Of a DNA stretch of 64,000 nucleotides, positions 11,106 through 21,139 are shown in pieces. The DNA is taken from assembly GCA_001873365.1 (NCBI GenBank), contig MNYZ01000049.1, positions 17,292 through 81,291 on the forward strand. Reading direction: 5' to 3'. Positions within the stretch are counted from its first letter, which is position 1. Each line of letters opens with the position of its first letter. Under the pieces are notes generated by a model that saw only the letters and a program-made list of their open reading frames with translations, did no database searches and was not told the DNA's origin. The translations under genes and the position numbers were made by a program. The DNA comes from Oscillatoriales cyanobacterium CG2_30_40_61 (GTDB lineage: Bacteria; Cyanobacteriota; Cyanobacteriia; Cyanobacteriales; Microcoleaceae).

Positions 11106-11873
11106 ATGAAAACCAAATTTTTTACAACCTTAATCTCAACCTTAGCTTTGACAGGGATTTGTGCCACATCAGCCCAAGCCTTTACCTTCAAAACTAACTT
11201 TTCCACAACAGATACCAACAAGTGGAAAAGCGACATCTTTTTAAATTCCGTCGAAATTGGGAGCAAAACCTATACTGATTTCTCCTTGGTTAAAGATGTT
11301 AATATCATCCAGAATGATTTGTGGACTGGTGGCAATACAGGCGGTGCCAGTAGTGATAGAGGGGATAATGCTTCTGGAGTCAAAGCAGAAAAACCCACCG
11401 CAAGTAATTTAGCAGCTTCTCTGGGTAATCTGAATCTCAGCAATATTGTTGATACGGAAGATAACGGCAAATTTACCCTAGACCTGTTTTTTGCTAAACC
11501 TGTAGATAGTTTCCTGTTCTTTGAACGGGGTATGAATAGTAAACTACAAGTTCAAGCTCTACTCGCAGATGGTTCAATGGGGAAATCCCTTTTATTGGAT
11601 TCGTCTAAATCGCAACAAGCGGGCTATAACCTGAATACGACAGAAATTAGTGGCGCTCAAAAAGTTGGGTCTTTAGGAGTCAATTTGTTTGACTTGGGTG
11701 TGGAAGATGCTTCCTTGTTTAAAGGTCTACGGTTAGTCAGCCAATCAAATTATGTTGGCCCTGACTTTAAAGTGGTGGGTGTTAATGTGGCTGTTCCTGA
11801 ACCTGCGACTGTTTTAGGATTAGGTTTAGTCGGTGCTGCTTTAGCTGTTTCTCGCCGCAAAAAAGCTCAATAA
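11106..11873 (+). CDS. PEP-CTERM sorting domain protein, 255 aa
   Basis: A secreted or surface protein. The N-terminus is a classical Sec signal peptide (MKTKFFTTLISTLALTGICA, cleavage likely after AQA near residue 26). The C-terminus is a textbook PEP-CTERM tail: VPEPATVLGLGLVGAALAVS followed by the basic RRKKAQ. PEP-CTERM proteins are processed by an exosortase and are linked to exopolysaccharide and surface layers; no exosortase is in this window. The middle is a beta-rich, Asn/Ser/Gly-containing ectodomain with no enzyme motif I recognise. A terminator follows directly. Confidence 0.9.
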   Translation: MKTKFFTTLISTLALTGICATSAQAFTFKTNFSTTDTNKWKSDIFLNSVEIGSKTYTDFSLVKDVNIIQNDLWTGGNTGGASSDRGDNASGVKAEKPTASNLAASLGNLNLSNIVDTEDNGKFTLDLFFAKPVDSFLFFERGMNSKLQVQALLADGSMGKSLLLDSSKSQQAGYNLNTTEISGAQKVGSLGVNLFDLGVEDASLFKGLRLVSQSNYVGPDFKVVGVNVAVPEPATVLGLGLVGAALAVSRRKKAQ

Positions 11874-11893
11874 GAGTCTTTCTCTACAACTTT

Positions 11894-11944
11894 AAAATCC
11901 TTCCGCCCTGTGAACGTTAATCATTCATGGGGGGGAAGGATTTT
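11894..11944. terminator. terminator between convergent PEP-CTERM and YciI genes
   Basis: The arms aaaatccttcc (11894-11904) and ggaaggatttt (11934-11944) pair perfectly and end in a T-rich stretch on the plus strand and a matching one on the minus strand. It lies between the two convergent stops, so it probably works in both directions. Confidence 0.8.
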
Positions 11945-11949
11945 ATTAT

Positions 11950-12219
11950 TTAATAAACTTGAATCCACGCTTTAACGTCATATTCTGTCCAAATCCCATT
12001 TTGCCAATAGGGGTCAGACTCAATTAACTGACGCACGGTTGCTTCATCCTCCGCTTCATAAATCCCAAATATTTTAGTAACATCCTGAGTCGGCCCAATA
12101 GTTAATAAAACTCCCGATTCTTTCTGTTGTTTTAATCCTTCTAAATGTTCCGCCCGATAGGGTTCTCGTTTCTCCAGAACGTTCTCACAATAGGTTCCGA
12201 ACATGACATATTTTGGCAT
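11950..12219 (-). CDS. YciI family protein, 89 aa
   Basis: A small dimeric ferredoxin-like-fold protein of the YciI family. Features include the N-terminal MPKYVMFGTYCEN strand, the H of RAEHLEGL (the conserved His-containing helix), and the C-terminal DPYWQNGIW segment. Family members are often annotated as possibly enzymatic but mostly have no defined reaction. It lies 37 bp upstream of the pheT stop on the same strand, i.e. pheT is transcribed towards it, and the two may share a transcript. Confidence 0.85.
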   Translation of the reverse strand: MPKYVMFGTYCENVLEKREPYRAEHLEGLKQQKESGVLLTIGPTQDVTKIFGIYEAEDEATVRQLIESDPYWQNGIWTEYDVKAWIQVY

Positions 12220-12256
12220 AATTGTTACTGATTGATTGTTGATTGTTGACTAATAT

Positions 12257-14752
12257 CTAACTTCTGAGACTGACGTTAAATTGTTTAACTAAAGCATCTC
12301 GGACTTTTTGTTGGAAAGGGTCAATATCGGTATCGGTTAAAGTGCGATCGCTCACCCGATAAACTAAACGAAATGCCAAACTGCGCTGACCTTCAGGTAC
12401 ATTTTTCCCCCGATATTCGTCGAAAACTTCCACCGACTCTAATAAATTCCCGGCGGCTTTGGTAATACAGCGTTGAATGTCGGCCACAGGGATCTCGACG
12501 GGGACGAAAAAGGCTATATCGCGATCGGAAACTGGGAAAGTCGAAAAAGCTTTGAATTTACGAACTAAATTAGAGGGGCGATTCATCCCTTCTAATAATA
12601 CCGATAACTGGAATTCAAAGGCATAAACTTGATTCGGTAAATCCTGTTTTTGGCAGAGTTGCGGATGCAATTGTCCGAAAATTCCTAACCGTTTTCCCTG
12701 TAACCATAGGGAAGCGGTGCGTCCGGGGTGTAACAATTCTATAGTAGATTCTGGTTTATATTCAACGGTTAAATTTAAGCGTTGAAATACCGCTTCTAAA
12801 ATCCCTTTAGCTTCAAACCAGGTTAGGGGTTGGTCTTGACCACTTCTAACCCAACGCCCAAAACTGCGATCGCCTCCCATAATACCAGCCACGGCATCTT
12901 GTTCTTTGTATTCATCCCCTTGTTTCCAGAAAATTCTGCCGATTTCAAAGCCATTTAACGGCCCATTTCCATTTTCTAAATTATAAACAAAGGCATCAAT
13001 TAATCCGGTTAACATTTCGGTGCGTAAAGCCGAATATTCCACAAACAAAGGATTATCTAAAACAACTTGATTATCCCCTTGGGTTTTGACTAAGGAATAG
13101 TGCATTAATTCCGTTAATCCTTCCCCGCGAAATGCTGCCCGAATTTGTCGCGTTGCCACCTGTTCTAATGGTAGATAACCCGATACTCCTTGACGGGGTA
13201 AGGTGTCACGGAATTGATCATATCCGTAGAGACGAGCTACTTCTTCAATTAAGTCAATTTCTCGTTCTAAATCTCGATAACGATAGGGAGGAACTGTGAC
13301 TTGCCAAACCACAGAATTATTCTGAGAATCCGTAAGGGCGGGTTCTGTTTTATCTTTGCTAATTACCGGAATCTGGATTAACCCGCCCCTACATTTACAA
13401 CCTAAAGCAGTGAGAATTTTTTCTACTTCTTCCGGTAATAAATAAGGAGATTCAGTTCGTTTAAGTTGTCCTAAAATGGCATTAATTCGATCTAACCTTA
13501 ATAGAATTTCAGGAGTCTGAATTTCTCGGGAACTGCGATCGCTTTCTTGACGAGTTGGAGTGCCGGAAGCCAACTCTTTTAACAATAAAATTGCCCGCCG
13601 ACAAGCTAATTCTAATTCCGCCTGATTTACCCCCCGTTCATAACGGGTAGAAGACTCACTGCGTAGACCTTGCGCCCGGGCAGAACGACGAATATTAATC
13701 GGAGAAAATAGGGCAGCTTCTAACAATATATTTTGAGTTCCGGCAAAAACTTCTGTTTCTTCACCTCCCATAACTCCAGCTAAAGCCACCGGATAATCAT
13801 TAGCCGTGATTAACAGATTTTGCTCTTGTAATTTCCGAGTTTGACCATCTAAGGTTTTGATCGATTCATCGGATTTAGCAAACCGCACACCTACGGTTAA
13901 ATCTTGAGAGGAAGTTACCTGTTTTAGACGATCTAAATCAAAAGCATGAAGCGGTTGTCCCCATTCCAATAAAATATAATTGGTGACATCCACCACATTA
14001 TTAATTGGACGCACTCCCGCCGCCTGTAAACGTCGTTGTAACCAATCGGGAGAAGGGGCAATTTTCACCCCTTTAATAATTGTGCCAATATAGATCGGAC
14101 AAGCGGTTTTATCAGCAATTTTAATCCCTAAAGATTCAGATTGATTCGGCTGTTCAATTAACAACTCTGGCGGTTGAGGAATTCTTAAATTTGCCCCGGT
14201 CAAAGCCGCAATTTCCCGGGCAATTCCCACCATACTTAAACCATCGGCGCGGTTAGCCGTTGCGGTGACATCTAAAATGACATCATCTAACCCTAATAGG
14301 GGTCTAATATCACTGCCTAACGCTGGATTTTCCAGGTTAAAACTGTGGATTCCCGAGGATTCTTTTTCTAATCCCAATTCAGCTAAAGAACAAATCATTC
14401 CCTCGGAGGAAACACCCCGCAATTTAGTTTTTTTCAGGGTTAAATTAATTTTAGGTAGATGGGTTCCCAAAACCGCCACCGCCACCACCATTCCCGATGC
14501 CGCATTCGGTGCGCCACAGACAATATTTAGGGGCTCAGACCCCCCAATATCCACTTGACAAACCCTTAATTTATCCGCATTGGGGTGTGGTTCGGCTTGG
14601 ACAATTTTTCCCAGGACAACCCCATCAGCCCAGGAACCTAAATCCTCAATATCTTCTACTTCAAACCCCGCCACTGTTAGGGTTTCCGCCAACTCTTGGG
14701 GGGTGATTTCGATATCTACCAGTTCTCGCAACCAATTTAGAGAAATACGCAT
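12257..14752 (-). CDS. pheT: phenylalanine--tRNA ligase beta subunit
   Basis: The beta subunit of the alpha2beta2 PheRS, which charges tRNA-Phe. At 831 aa it has the full bacterial architecture: an N-terminal EMAP-like tRNA-binding domain ([20 protein letters not shown] region, ~45-150), the B3/B4 editing domain (~215-390, with [20 protein letters not shown] beginning near 255), the B5 domain, the catalytic-like core, and the C-terminal ferredoxin-fold anticodon-binding domain (from about residue 738, [16 protein letters not shown]). pheS is not adjacent, as is common in cyanobacteria. The start is the ATG at 14752, giving [12 protein letters not shown]. Confidence 0.97.
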   Translation of the reverse strand: MRISLNWLRELVDIEITPQELAETLTVAGFEVEDIEDLGSWADGVVLGKIVQAEPHPNADKLRVCQVDIGGSEPLNIVCGAPNAASGMVVAVAVLGTHLPKINLTLKKTKLRGVSSEGMICSLAELGLEKESSGIHSFNLENPALGSDIRPLLGLDDVILDVTATANRADGLSMVGIAREIAALTGANLRIPQPPELLIEQPNQSESLGIKIADKTACPIYIGTIIKGVKIAPSPDWLQRRLQAAGVRPINNVVDVTNYILLEWGQPLHAFDLDRLKQVTSSQDLTVGVRFAKSDESIKTLDGQTRKLQEQNLLITANDYPVALAGVMGGEETEVFAGTQNILLEAALFSPINIRRSARAQGLRSESSTRYERGVNQAELELACRRAILLLKELASGTPTRQESDRSSREIQTPEILLRLDRINAILGQLKRTESPYLLPEEVEKILTALGCKCRGGLIQIPVISKDKTEPALTDSQNNSVVWQVTVPPYRYRDLEREIDLIEEVARLYGYDQFRDTLPRQGVSGYLPLEQVATRQIRAAFRGEGLTELMHYSLVKTQGDNQVVLDNPLFVEYSALRTEMLTGLIDAFVYNLENGNGPLNGFEIGRIFWKQGDEYKEQDAVAGIMGGDRSFGRWVRSGQDQPLTWFEAKGILEAVFQRLNLTVEYKPESTIELLHPGRTASLWLQGKRLGIFGQLHPQLCQKQDLPNQVYAFEFQLSVLLEGMNRPSNLVRKFKAFSTFPVSDRDIAFFVPVEIPVADIQRCITKAAGNLLESVEVFDEYRGKNVPEGQRSLAFRLVYRVSDRTLTDTDIDPFQQKVRDALVKQFNVSLRS

Positions 14753-15081
14753 CGTTGTTCGTTTTCAATGTTCCTAATCTATTGTTGCACCAAGTCGGGT
14801 GCTAAGTGTTTGTTGTTGATTGTTGATTAAGGGATTGAAGCTCAAACCCTGAAATTCTAGGGATTTTGTGTTATAATCAAGGCGTCAATGTACTCAAATA
14901 TTGCTAGAAAAGCAAGATTAATGATTCTAGCTCCTATAATAATGTTTTACAGAAAACAAGTGCCTATGCTTGGTGGCATGGTTTGTGAAAAGTAGGTAAA
15001 AACACAAATCAAATGTTATAGAGTCTGTCGTATGGGTGTTGCCAGTTCTCCGTTCAATAGTACAAAGCAATCTCAAACATC
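14753..15081. other. 329-bp intergenic region between pheT and spkB
   Basis: A gap between two divergent genes, containing a candidate promoter for spkB (separate entry) and short ttgttgattg-type repeats around 14811-14828. No ORF or RNA gene is supported. Confidence 0.5.
14869..14877 (+). promoter_or_regulatory. candidate extended -10 promoter for spkB
   Basis: The sequence tgttataat is an extended -10 (TGn followed by a consensus TATAAT at 14872-14877). No good -35 lies 17 bp upstream, which is acceptable for extended -10 promoters. It would give a leader of roughly 200 nt before the spkB start. Confidence 0.4.
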
Positions 15082-16767
15082 ATGAGCTACTGTGTCAATC
15101 CAGCCTGCCCTGAACCTGAAAATTTAGATGATGCCATTAAGTGTAAGGCTTGTGGTTCAAAATTGCTACTGAGAAATCGCTATCAAGTGATTCAACCTTT
15201 GGGAAAAGGAGGATTTGGAGCGACGTTTCTGGCGGCTGATATGTCCTTACCCGGAAATCCTAATTGTGTAGTTAAACAACTGCGCCCCACAGCCACATCA
15301 GCCCGTATTTTAGAAATGGCGCGGGAGTTATTTCAACGGGAAGCAAAAACCCTGGGTAAAATTGGTGATCATCCCCAGATTCCTCGCCTGATTGATTATT
15401 TTATTGGGGGAAAACAATTTTATCTAGTACAAGAATATGTTGATGGTTATACATTAAAACAAGAAGTCAAGGGACAAGGAATTTTTGACGAAGCCCAGAC
15501 AAAAAAATTTCTGCGGGAAATTCTACCTATATTAGATTATATTCACAGTCAAGAAGTGATTCATAGAGATATTAAACCCGCTAATATTTTACGACGTCGA
15601 ATAGATCAAAATTTGGTTTTAATTGACTTTGGAGCGGTTAAAGATCAAGTAAACCAAGCGACGATGATGGGAACTGGACAAACAGCTTTTACTAATTTTG
15701 CCATCGGTACATCAGGGTTTGCACCCCCGGAGCAAATGGCTTTACGTCCGGTTTATGCTAGTGATATTTATGCGGTTGGGATGACCTGTGTTTATTTGAT
15801 GACCGGGAAATCTCCTAATTCCTTTGAAAGTAACCAAGTCACAGGGGAAATTTTATGGCAACCCCATTTAGATGTGAGTGATTCCTTTGGGAGTATATTG
15901 CAACGAATGTTAGAATTTTCGGTGCAGTATCGCTATCAATCGGCCCAAGATGTTCTGCGAGCCTTAGATTCTGAATTTACCTATAGCGGTCTTTCCGACG
16001 GGATGGTGATGCAGCAGAAATCTAACCCAAATTCTAATACAAATAATTCAAAATTACCAACTTCTCCGGATGAAGCGACGGTTTTTAATGAAAATACCGG
16101 GTTAATGTTACCTTCAGAACGAATAGGAGCACAAATCCGAGAAAGAAAGCAACGGTTAGGCCAGAAAAAATCAGGAAAACTAGGAGGAGATCAGGATATT
16201 TATGATCAAACTTCTCTGATTAGTGGTTTTAGTTCCACTCAAGGTGCTCCGGTGAGCATGATCTCGGATTCCCGTAATAATCGCCCTTTAAATTCTACTT
16301 CTGTCCCTGTAAATTCAGTCCCAAAATGGAATGAAAATACATTAAAAACTGCCTATACAAAAGGTAGACGAGATTTTGCCGACTGTGAATTAACGGGTTT
16401 GAATTTAGAAAATTTTGATGCTTCTGGAGCCAATTTTTATGAATCTCGTTTAAGCAATACCAATTTTCAAGGGGCAGATTTAACCGAAGCCAATTTTGGT
16501 CGAGCTAGATTAACCAATGTCAATCTCAGAAATGCCAAATTAGTCAAAGCCTACATGAGTAATGCTAATTTAGAAAAAGCTGATCTTCGGGGTGCAAATC
16601 TGAGAAATGCCTGTTTAAATCGGGCTAATTTACGCGGGGTAAATCTATGCGGTGCAAATCTTACCGATGCCATTGTCACCGACGAACAATTAGCCATGGC
16701 TAAACTGAATGGGCGGACAATTAGACCCAATGGAAAACGCAAAGGCTGGTGGTGGTGGTGGTTTTAA
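15082..16767 (+). CDS. spkB: serine/threonine protein kinase with pentapeptide repeats, SpkB type
   Basis: A Hanks-type kinase. The N-terminus carries a four-cysteine motif (C4, C9, C21, C24), the kinase domain follows with the glycine loop GKGGFGATF at 41-49, the catalytic loop HRDIKPANIL at 161-170 and DFG at 182-184. After a Ser/Asn-rich linker come pentapeptide repeats A(D/N)Lxx over roughly residues 430-535, and an odd tryptophan-rich end GWWWWWF. This domain order (Cys motif, kinase, pentapeptide repeats) is that of Synechocystis SpkB, known for motility and oxidative-stress signalling. Length 561 aa is close to SpkB. All key catalytic residues are present. Confidence 0.88.
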   Translation: MSYCVNPACPEPENLDDAIKCKACGSKLLLRNRYQVIQPLGKGGFGATFLAADMSLPGNPNCVVKQLRPTATSARILEMARELFQREAKTLGKIGDHPQIPRLIDYFIGGKQFYLVQEYVDGYTLKQEVKGQGIFDEAQTKKFLREILPILDYIHSQEVIHRDIKPANILRRRIDQNLVLIDFGAVKDQVNQATMMGTGQTAFTNFAIGTSGFAPPEQMALRPVYASDIYAVGMTCVYLMTGKSPNSFESNQVTGEILWQPHLDVSDSFGSILQRMLEFSVQYRYQSAQDVLRALDSEFTYSGLSDGMVMQQKSNPNSNTNNSKLPTSPDEATVFNENTGLMLPSERIGAQIRERKQRLGQKKSGKLGGDQDIYDQTSLISGFSSTQGAPVSMISDSRNNRPLNSTSVPVNSVPKWNENTLKTAYTKGRRDFADCELTGLNLENFDASGANFYESRLSNTNFQGADLTEANFGRARLTNVNLRNAKLVKAYMSNANLEKADLRGANLRNACLNRANLRGVNLCGANLTDAIVTDEQLAMAKLNGRTIRPNGKRKGWWWWWF

Positions 16768-16906
16768 AATCGGGTGATCAGACATGGCACAGCAACAGAC
16801 CGACGGGTTAGCCGAATAACCGAGAAAATCAGAAAAGACCCACCTTAGTCCGTCCGTACACAGTTGTTTTTACCGAAACAAAACCCTTAAGATGAGAAAA
16901 ACAGGT

Positions 16907-16912
16907 TATAAT
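16907..16912 (+). promoter_or_regulatory. candidate -10 box upstream of the 104-aa gene
   Basis: A perfect TATAAT lies 32 bp before the ATG at 16944. No clear -35 element is seen at the usual distance, so this rests on the -10 alone. Confidence 0.35.
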
Positions 16913-16943
16913 TTGTTACGGAAGTTAGCAAAACTTAAGTTTT

Positions 16944-17258
16944 ATGAGTAAACCCGCCGTGAATTCGTTTTTTGTCGGCCGTGCCTTAGCCGAAGGACTG
17001 TACGAACAACTGGGAAATAGTCTGACCAACGCTCTGAGCGAACTGGGAAAATTTGATGCCGAACAGAAAGAACATCTACGCTCATTTACCCAACAGGTGA
17101 TGGAGCGCGCGGCCCAAGAAGTTGCCACCGTTGTCGGCGATAGTAACTTTCCCAGCAACAGTGAACCTGTAGACTTGCAAGCCACTATTGACGAACTGCG
17201 GGCCGAAGTTGCCGAATTGCGCTCCGAATTGCAAAAGTATCGTAATCGTACCGTTTAA
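16944..17258 (+). CDS. small conserved cyanobacterial protein with C-terminal coiled coil, 104 aa
   Basis: A small acidic soluble protein starting MSKPAVNSFFVGRALAEGLYE. Residues ~75-100 (ATIDELRAEVAELRSELQK) form a clear heptad coiled coil. Similar small proteins are widely conserved in cyanobacteria, possibly the family catalogued as DUF6825; I am not certain of that name. It lies between spkB and the ABC1 kinase gene on the same strand, 44 bp before the latter, which suggests co-transcription. Function unknown. Confidence 0.75.
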   Translation: MSKPAVNSFFVGRALAEGLYEQLGNSLTNALSELGKFDAEQKEHLRSFTQQVMERAAQEVATVVGDSNFPSNSEPVDLQATIDELRAEVAELRSELQKYRNRTV

Positions 17259-17302
17259 ACTCTTTTATAGTCAAAATACGCGCTTATTGGGTTAACTTAA
17301 TT

Positions 17303-19078
17303 GTGGAAACGGTTGTGTCAGTTCCTGTTGATCATTCAGTTCGGGGTCGGGTTCACCAACAACGAATTAATCCGCCTTTAGTCCCCCCTCCCGGCAACAA
17401 TTATGGGGGAAAAGCCTACCGTTGGAACCGCAAAAATTATTCCAGTCAACGACGTTTTATTGATATTTGGACGTTTGTATTGACCTGGTTAATGTGGTTG
17501 TGGATCGATGGGAAAAAATGGAGTTACTGGGGCGGTTTTACCGAAGATAAAAAAAATGCTCGTCGTCGAGCACAAGCGATTTGGGTTAGGGAAACCTTTT
17601 TAGAGTTAGGCCCGACTTTCATTAAAGTTGGACAATTATTTTCTACCCGGGCGGATTTGTTCCCGAATGAATATGTCGAAGAACTGTCCAAACTTCAAGA
17701 TAAAGTTCCCGCCTTCAGCTATGAACAAAGCGAAGAAATTATCATCGAAGATCTTGGTAAAACCGTTGATGAGTTATTCCAAGATTTTGATCCAATTCCC
17801 TTAGCAGCCGCCAGTTTGGGTCAGGTGCACAAAGCCCAACTGCATTCGGGGGCCGATGTGGTGGTCAAGGTTCAGCGCCCCGGACTAAAAAAATTATTTG
17901 AAATTGATTTAGCAATTTTACGGGGGATTGCCCGTTATTTTCAAAATCATCCCCGTTGGGGAAAAGGTCGAGATTGGGTAGGAATTTATGATGAATGTTG
18001 TCGGATTTTATGGTTAGAAATTGACTACCTGAATGAAGGTCGCAATGCCGATACCTTTAGGCGTAATTTCCGCAATTGTGATTGGGTGAAAGTACCCAGG
18101 GTTTCTTGGCAATATACTTCCCCCCGAGTTCTGACTTTAGAGTATCTTCCGGGGATTAAAATTAGCAATTATGAAGCCCTAGAAGCCTCGGGACTTGACC
18201 GCAAAGAACTGGCACAAATGGGAGCCAAGGCCTATTTAGAACAACTGCTTAACCATGGCTTTTTCCATGCTGACCCCCACCCGGGGAATATTGCCGTCAG
18301 TCCGGGGGGAGAATTGATTTTTTATGATTTTGGCATGATGGGACAAATTACGTCCAATCTGCGGGAAAAACTGATGGAAACCCTGTTTGGCATCACTCAA
18401 AAAGATGGCGATCGGGTGGTCAAATCCCTAATTGCCATGGAGGCGATCGCACCTACGGGGGATATAGGCCCGGTGCGTCGGTCGGTTCAGTATATGCTGG
18501 ATAACTTCATGGATCAACCGTTTGAAAATCAATCGATTGCCGCCATTAGTGATGATTTATATGAAATTGCTTATGACCAACCGTTTCGTTTTCCCGCTAC
18601 CTTTACCTTTGTGATGCGGGCATTTTCTACCTTAGAAGGAGTAGGAAAAGGACTCGACCCCGAATTCAACTTTATGGAGGTGGCACAGCCGTTTGCCATG
18701 CAGCTTATGTCTAATGGAAATCTTCCCAATACTGCCAATAGTATTTTTAATGAATTCAGCCGCCAAGCGGTTCAAGTTGGTTCCTCGGCCTTTGGATTAC
18801 CCGGACGCATTGAAGATACCCTCGAGAAACTCGAACAGGGGGATATCCGAATGCGGGTGCGTCTGGCCGAAACAGACCGGGCGTTAAGACGGATGAGTAA
18901 TGTGCAAATGGGGACGAATTACACCGTCTTGATCGCTGCCTTGACTCTATCAGCCACACTGTTATTCATTAGTGATAAAGTGGGATTAGCCCTGTTTGTA
19001 ATATTCTTAGCTGTTACTCTGGGGATTACTTTCTTGAGACTATTACGACGGATTGATCGTTTGGATCGAATGATGTAA
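17303..19078 (+). CDS. ABC1/AarF/UbiB family atypical kinase, 591 aa
   Basis: An atypical protein-kinase-like ATPase of the ABC1 (UbiB/COQ8) family; cyanobacterial and plastid members are tied to prenyl-quinone and tocopherol metabolism at membranes. The start is a GTG at 17303. Visible motifs are the family-specific KxGQ helix (KVGQLFSTRADLFP, from about residue 108), the Ala-rich loop AAASLGQVHKA, the VVVKVQRPG lysine, the catalytic HADPHPGN near 322 and the metal-binding YDFGMMG near 341. Two hydrophobic helices at the C-terminus (~545-585) should anchor it in a membrane. All diagnostic residues are present. Confidence 0.92.
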   Translation: METVVSVPVDHSVRGRVHQQRINPPLVPPPGNNYGGKAYRWNRKNYSSQRRFIDIWTFVLTWLMWLWIDGKKWSYWGGFTEDKKNARRRAQAIWVRETFLELGPTFIKVGQLFSTRADLFPNEYVEELSKLQDKVPAFSYEQSEEIIIEDLGKTVDELFQDFDPIPLAAASLGQVHKAQLHSGADVVVKVQRPGLKKLFEIDLAILRGIARYFQNHPRWGKGRDWVGIYDECCRILWLEIDYLNEGRNADTFRRNFRNCDWVKVPRVSWQYTSPRVLTLEYLPGIKISNYEALEASGLDRKELAQMGAKAYLEQLLNHGFFHADPHPGNIAVSPGGELIFYDFGMMGQITSNLREKLMETLFGITQKDGDRVVKSLIAMEAIAPTGDIGPVRRSVQYMLDNFMDQPFENQSIAAISDDLYEIAYDQPFRFPATFTFVMRAFSTLEGVGKGLDPEFNFMEVAQPFAMQLMSNGNLPNTANSIFNEFSRQAVQVGSSAFGLPGRIEDTLEKLEQGDIRMRVRLAETDRALRRMSNVQMGTNYTVLIAALTLSATLLFISDKVGLALFVIFLAVTLGITFLRLLRRIDRLDRMM

Positions 19079-19195
19079 ATATCTCATCTACTCGTCAACT
19101 GTTTTGTCATCCGGCTAAGTGATTCTCGTGGGTAAATATAGGGAAATTTGATAACCCAACCCGCTTGGGAGTTAAAGGTCAATCTTTACTTGTTT

Positions 19196-19921
19196 ATGAA
19201 ACGTTATTTTGCTGGCATGACGGATACGGGCAATGTTCGTAACGTCAACCAAGATTCTTACTATATTGATCCTGAAGGCCGTTTTTTTATTGTCGCCGAT
19301 GGTATGGGTGGACACGCCGGTGGTCAGGAAGCTAGTCTGATTGCCACTAAAACCATTAAAGAACACATCCTGAAACATTGGGATAGTTCTAAAAAATCGG
19401 ACAGTATTCTCAAAGAGGCGTTTGTCGCCGCTAACCAGGCACTTTTAGATGATCAAGACAAACATCCTGAACTCAGGGATATGGGAACAACGGGGGTTGT
19501 GGCTTTATTCCGGGATCAGGATAGTCCTTGGTTTGCTAATGTGGGTGATTCCCGTTTATATCGTTTACGCGGACATCAGTTAGAGCAAATTACAGAGGAT
19601 CAAACTTGGGTTGCCCAAGCCGTCAAACGGAATGCTTTAACTCAGGATGAAGCTCGCAGCCATCCTTGGCGTCATGTTCTGTCCCAATGTTTGGGACGGG
19701 CCGATCTCTCGGAAATTGCCATTGCTCAGATAGATGTTCAGTCGGGAGATCGCCTATTATTATGTAGTGATGGTCTGACCGAAGAACTATCGGATGGGAT
19801 TATTGCTTCCCACCTGAAATCGATTCGAGCCTGCGATACGGCGGCGACAACCCTAATCAAAGCTGCTAAAGATCGGGAGGGCAAGGATAATATTACGGTG
19901 ATTGTGATCGCGATTGATTAA
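19196..19921 (+). CDS. PP2C-type serine/threonine phosphatase, PphA-like
   Basis: A Mg/Mn-dependent PPM phosphatase of 241 aa. I choose the ATG at 19196 over the upstream TTG at 19148: the conserved domain begins immediately (MKRYFAGMTDTGNVRNVNQD), which matches the compact cyanobacterial PphA/tPphA architecture. Metal-binding Asp residues are in VNQD (D20), ADGMGGHAGG (D35), the LCSDGLTEELSD motif, and DREGKDN near the C-terminus. Synechocystis PphA dephosphorylates the PII protein; whether this is the true orthologue or a paralogue cannot be told here. anmK starts 16 bp downstream. Confidence 0.9.
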   Translation: MKRYFAGMTDTGNVRNVNQDSYYIDPEGRFFIVADGMGGHAGGQEASLIATKTIKEHILKHWDSSKKSDSILKEAFVAANQALLDDQDKHPELRDMGTTGVVALFRDQDSPWFANVGDSRLYRLRGHQLEQITEDQTWVAQAVKRNALTQDEARSHPWRHVLSQCLGRADLSEIAIAQIDVQSGDRLLLCSDGLTEELSDGIIASHLKSIRACDTAATTLIKAAKDREGKDNITVIVIAID

Positions 19922-19937
19922 ATAAATAGTTAATCCC

Positions 19938-21095
19938 ATGCGTGTGATTGGTTTGATTAGTGGGACTTCGGTGGATGGGATTGACGGGGCCATGGTGGAA
20001 ATTTCAGGTTCCCAAGAGGATCTGAAACTGGAATTCTTGACAGGAACAACAATTTCTTATCCTTCGGAGTTGCGATCGCAAATTTTGGACGTATGCGCTG
20101 GAAAGCCCCTATCCCTGTCCGAACTTGCGGAATTAGATGATGCGATCGCTACGGTTTTTGCCCATGCTGCTTTAACTCTACAACAGTCCTCTGAACCGGC
20201 GGAACTGATCGGCTCCCACGGTCAAACGGTGTTTCATCGTCCCCCCCAAGGCAATCAACTCGGTTACAGTCTGCAACTGGGACGGGGAGAGGTGATCGCC
20301 CGGTTAACAGGTTTAACCACCGTCAGTAATTTTCGGGTAGCCGATATCGCCGCCGGAGGTCACGGCGCCCCCCTAGTTCCGATTCTCGATACCTATTTCC
20401 TCCGCCATCCTGACTATAATCGCTGCATTCAAAATTTAGGGGGAATTGGCAATGTTACTTATCTTCCTAAAACCGATCACCCAATCTTGGGCTGGGATAC
20501 GGGGCCGGGAAATGCCTTAATAGATTTAGCCGTACAGTATTTTTCTGGAGGCTCTCAAACCTATGACCGGGACGGAGCTTGGGCGGCGACGGGAACCCCC
20601 TGTATGGCCCTAGTCCAACAATGGTTACAGCAGGATTTTTTTCAGCAACCGCCCCCGAAATCAACGGGACGGGAATTATTTGGGGTGGAATATTGGCAAC
20701 GCTGTTTAACCGAAGCTGAACCCTATAATTTAAGTTCTGGGGATATTTTAGCCACCTTAACGGAATTAACCGCCGTTTCGATTTATCGGAGTTATTGTCA
20801 ATTTTTACCCCAGTTACCCGATCAGATTCTATTATGTGGGGGTGGTAGCCATAACCATTATTTAACACAGCGTTTACAAACTTTATTCGCCCCAATTCCC
20901 GTTTTTTCTACTTCCGAACTAGGCTTAAATGCTGATTTTAAAGAAGCGATCGCTTTTGCTGTTTTAGCCTATTGGCGACTATTAGAAATTCCGGGGAATT
21001 TACCCTCGGTAACGGGCGCGGTTTCGGAAGTTTTATTGGGAGAAATTCACCCGGTCTTGACTCCTAACGTGATAAGATCCACATCAATAACTTAA
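19938..21095 (+). CDS. anmK: anhydro-N-acetylmuramic acid kinase
   Basis: AnmK phosphorylates and opens 1,6-anhydro-MurNAc to MurNAc-6-phosphate in peptidoglycan recycling. The 385-aa length fits. The N-terminal phosphate-binding motif [13 protein letters not shown] is at residues 6-18. Further family motifs are [34 protein letters not shown] and [12 protein letters not shown]. It starts 16 bp after the phosphatase stop, so the two are probably translated from one message even though their functions are unrelated. Confidence 0.95.
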   Translation: MRVIGLISGTSVDGIDGAMVEISGSQEDLKLEFLTGTTISYPSELRSQILDVCAGKPLSLSELAELDDAIATVFAHAALTLQQSSEPAELIGSHGQTVFHRPPQGNQLGYSLQLGRGEVIARLTGLTTVSNFRVADIAAGGHGAPLVPILDTYFLRHPDYNRCIQNLGGIGNVTYLPKTDHPILGWDTGPGNALIDLAVQYFSGGSQTYDRDGAWAATGTPCMALVQQWLQQDFFQQPPPKSTGRELFGVEYWQRCLTEAEPYNLSSGDILATLTELTAVSIYRSYCQFLPQLPDQILLCGGGSHNHYLTQRLQTLFAPIPVFSTSELGLNADFKEAIAFAVLAYWRLLEIPGNLPSVTGAVSEVLLGEIHPVLTPNVIRSTSIT

Positions 21096-21139
21096 ATCGA
21101 TAGGATTTTTTCGATCTTGGTGCAAATAAGGGTAGCACT

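Noticed and set aside
14265..14558. Plus-strand open frames inside pheT
   Set aside because: Antisense shadows of a well-supported tRNA synthetase gene with Pro/Ser-rich nonsense translation.
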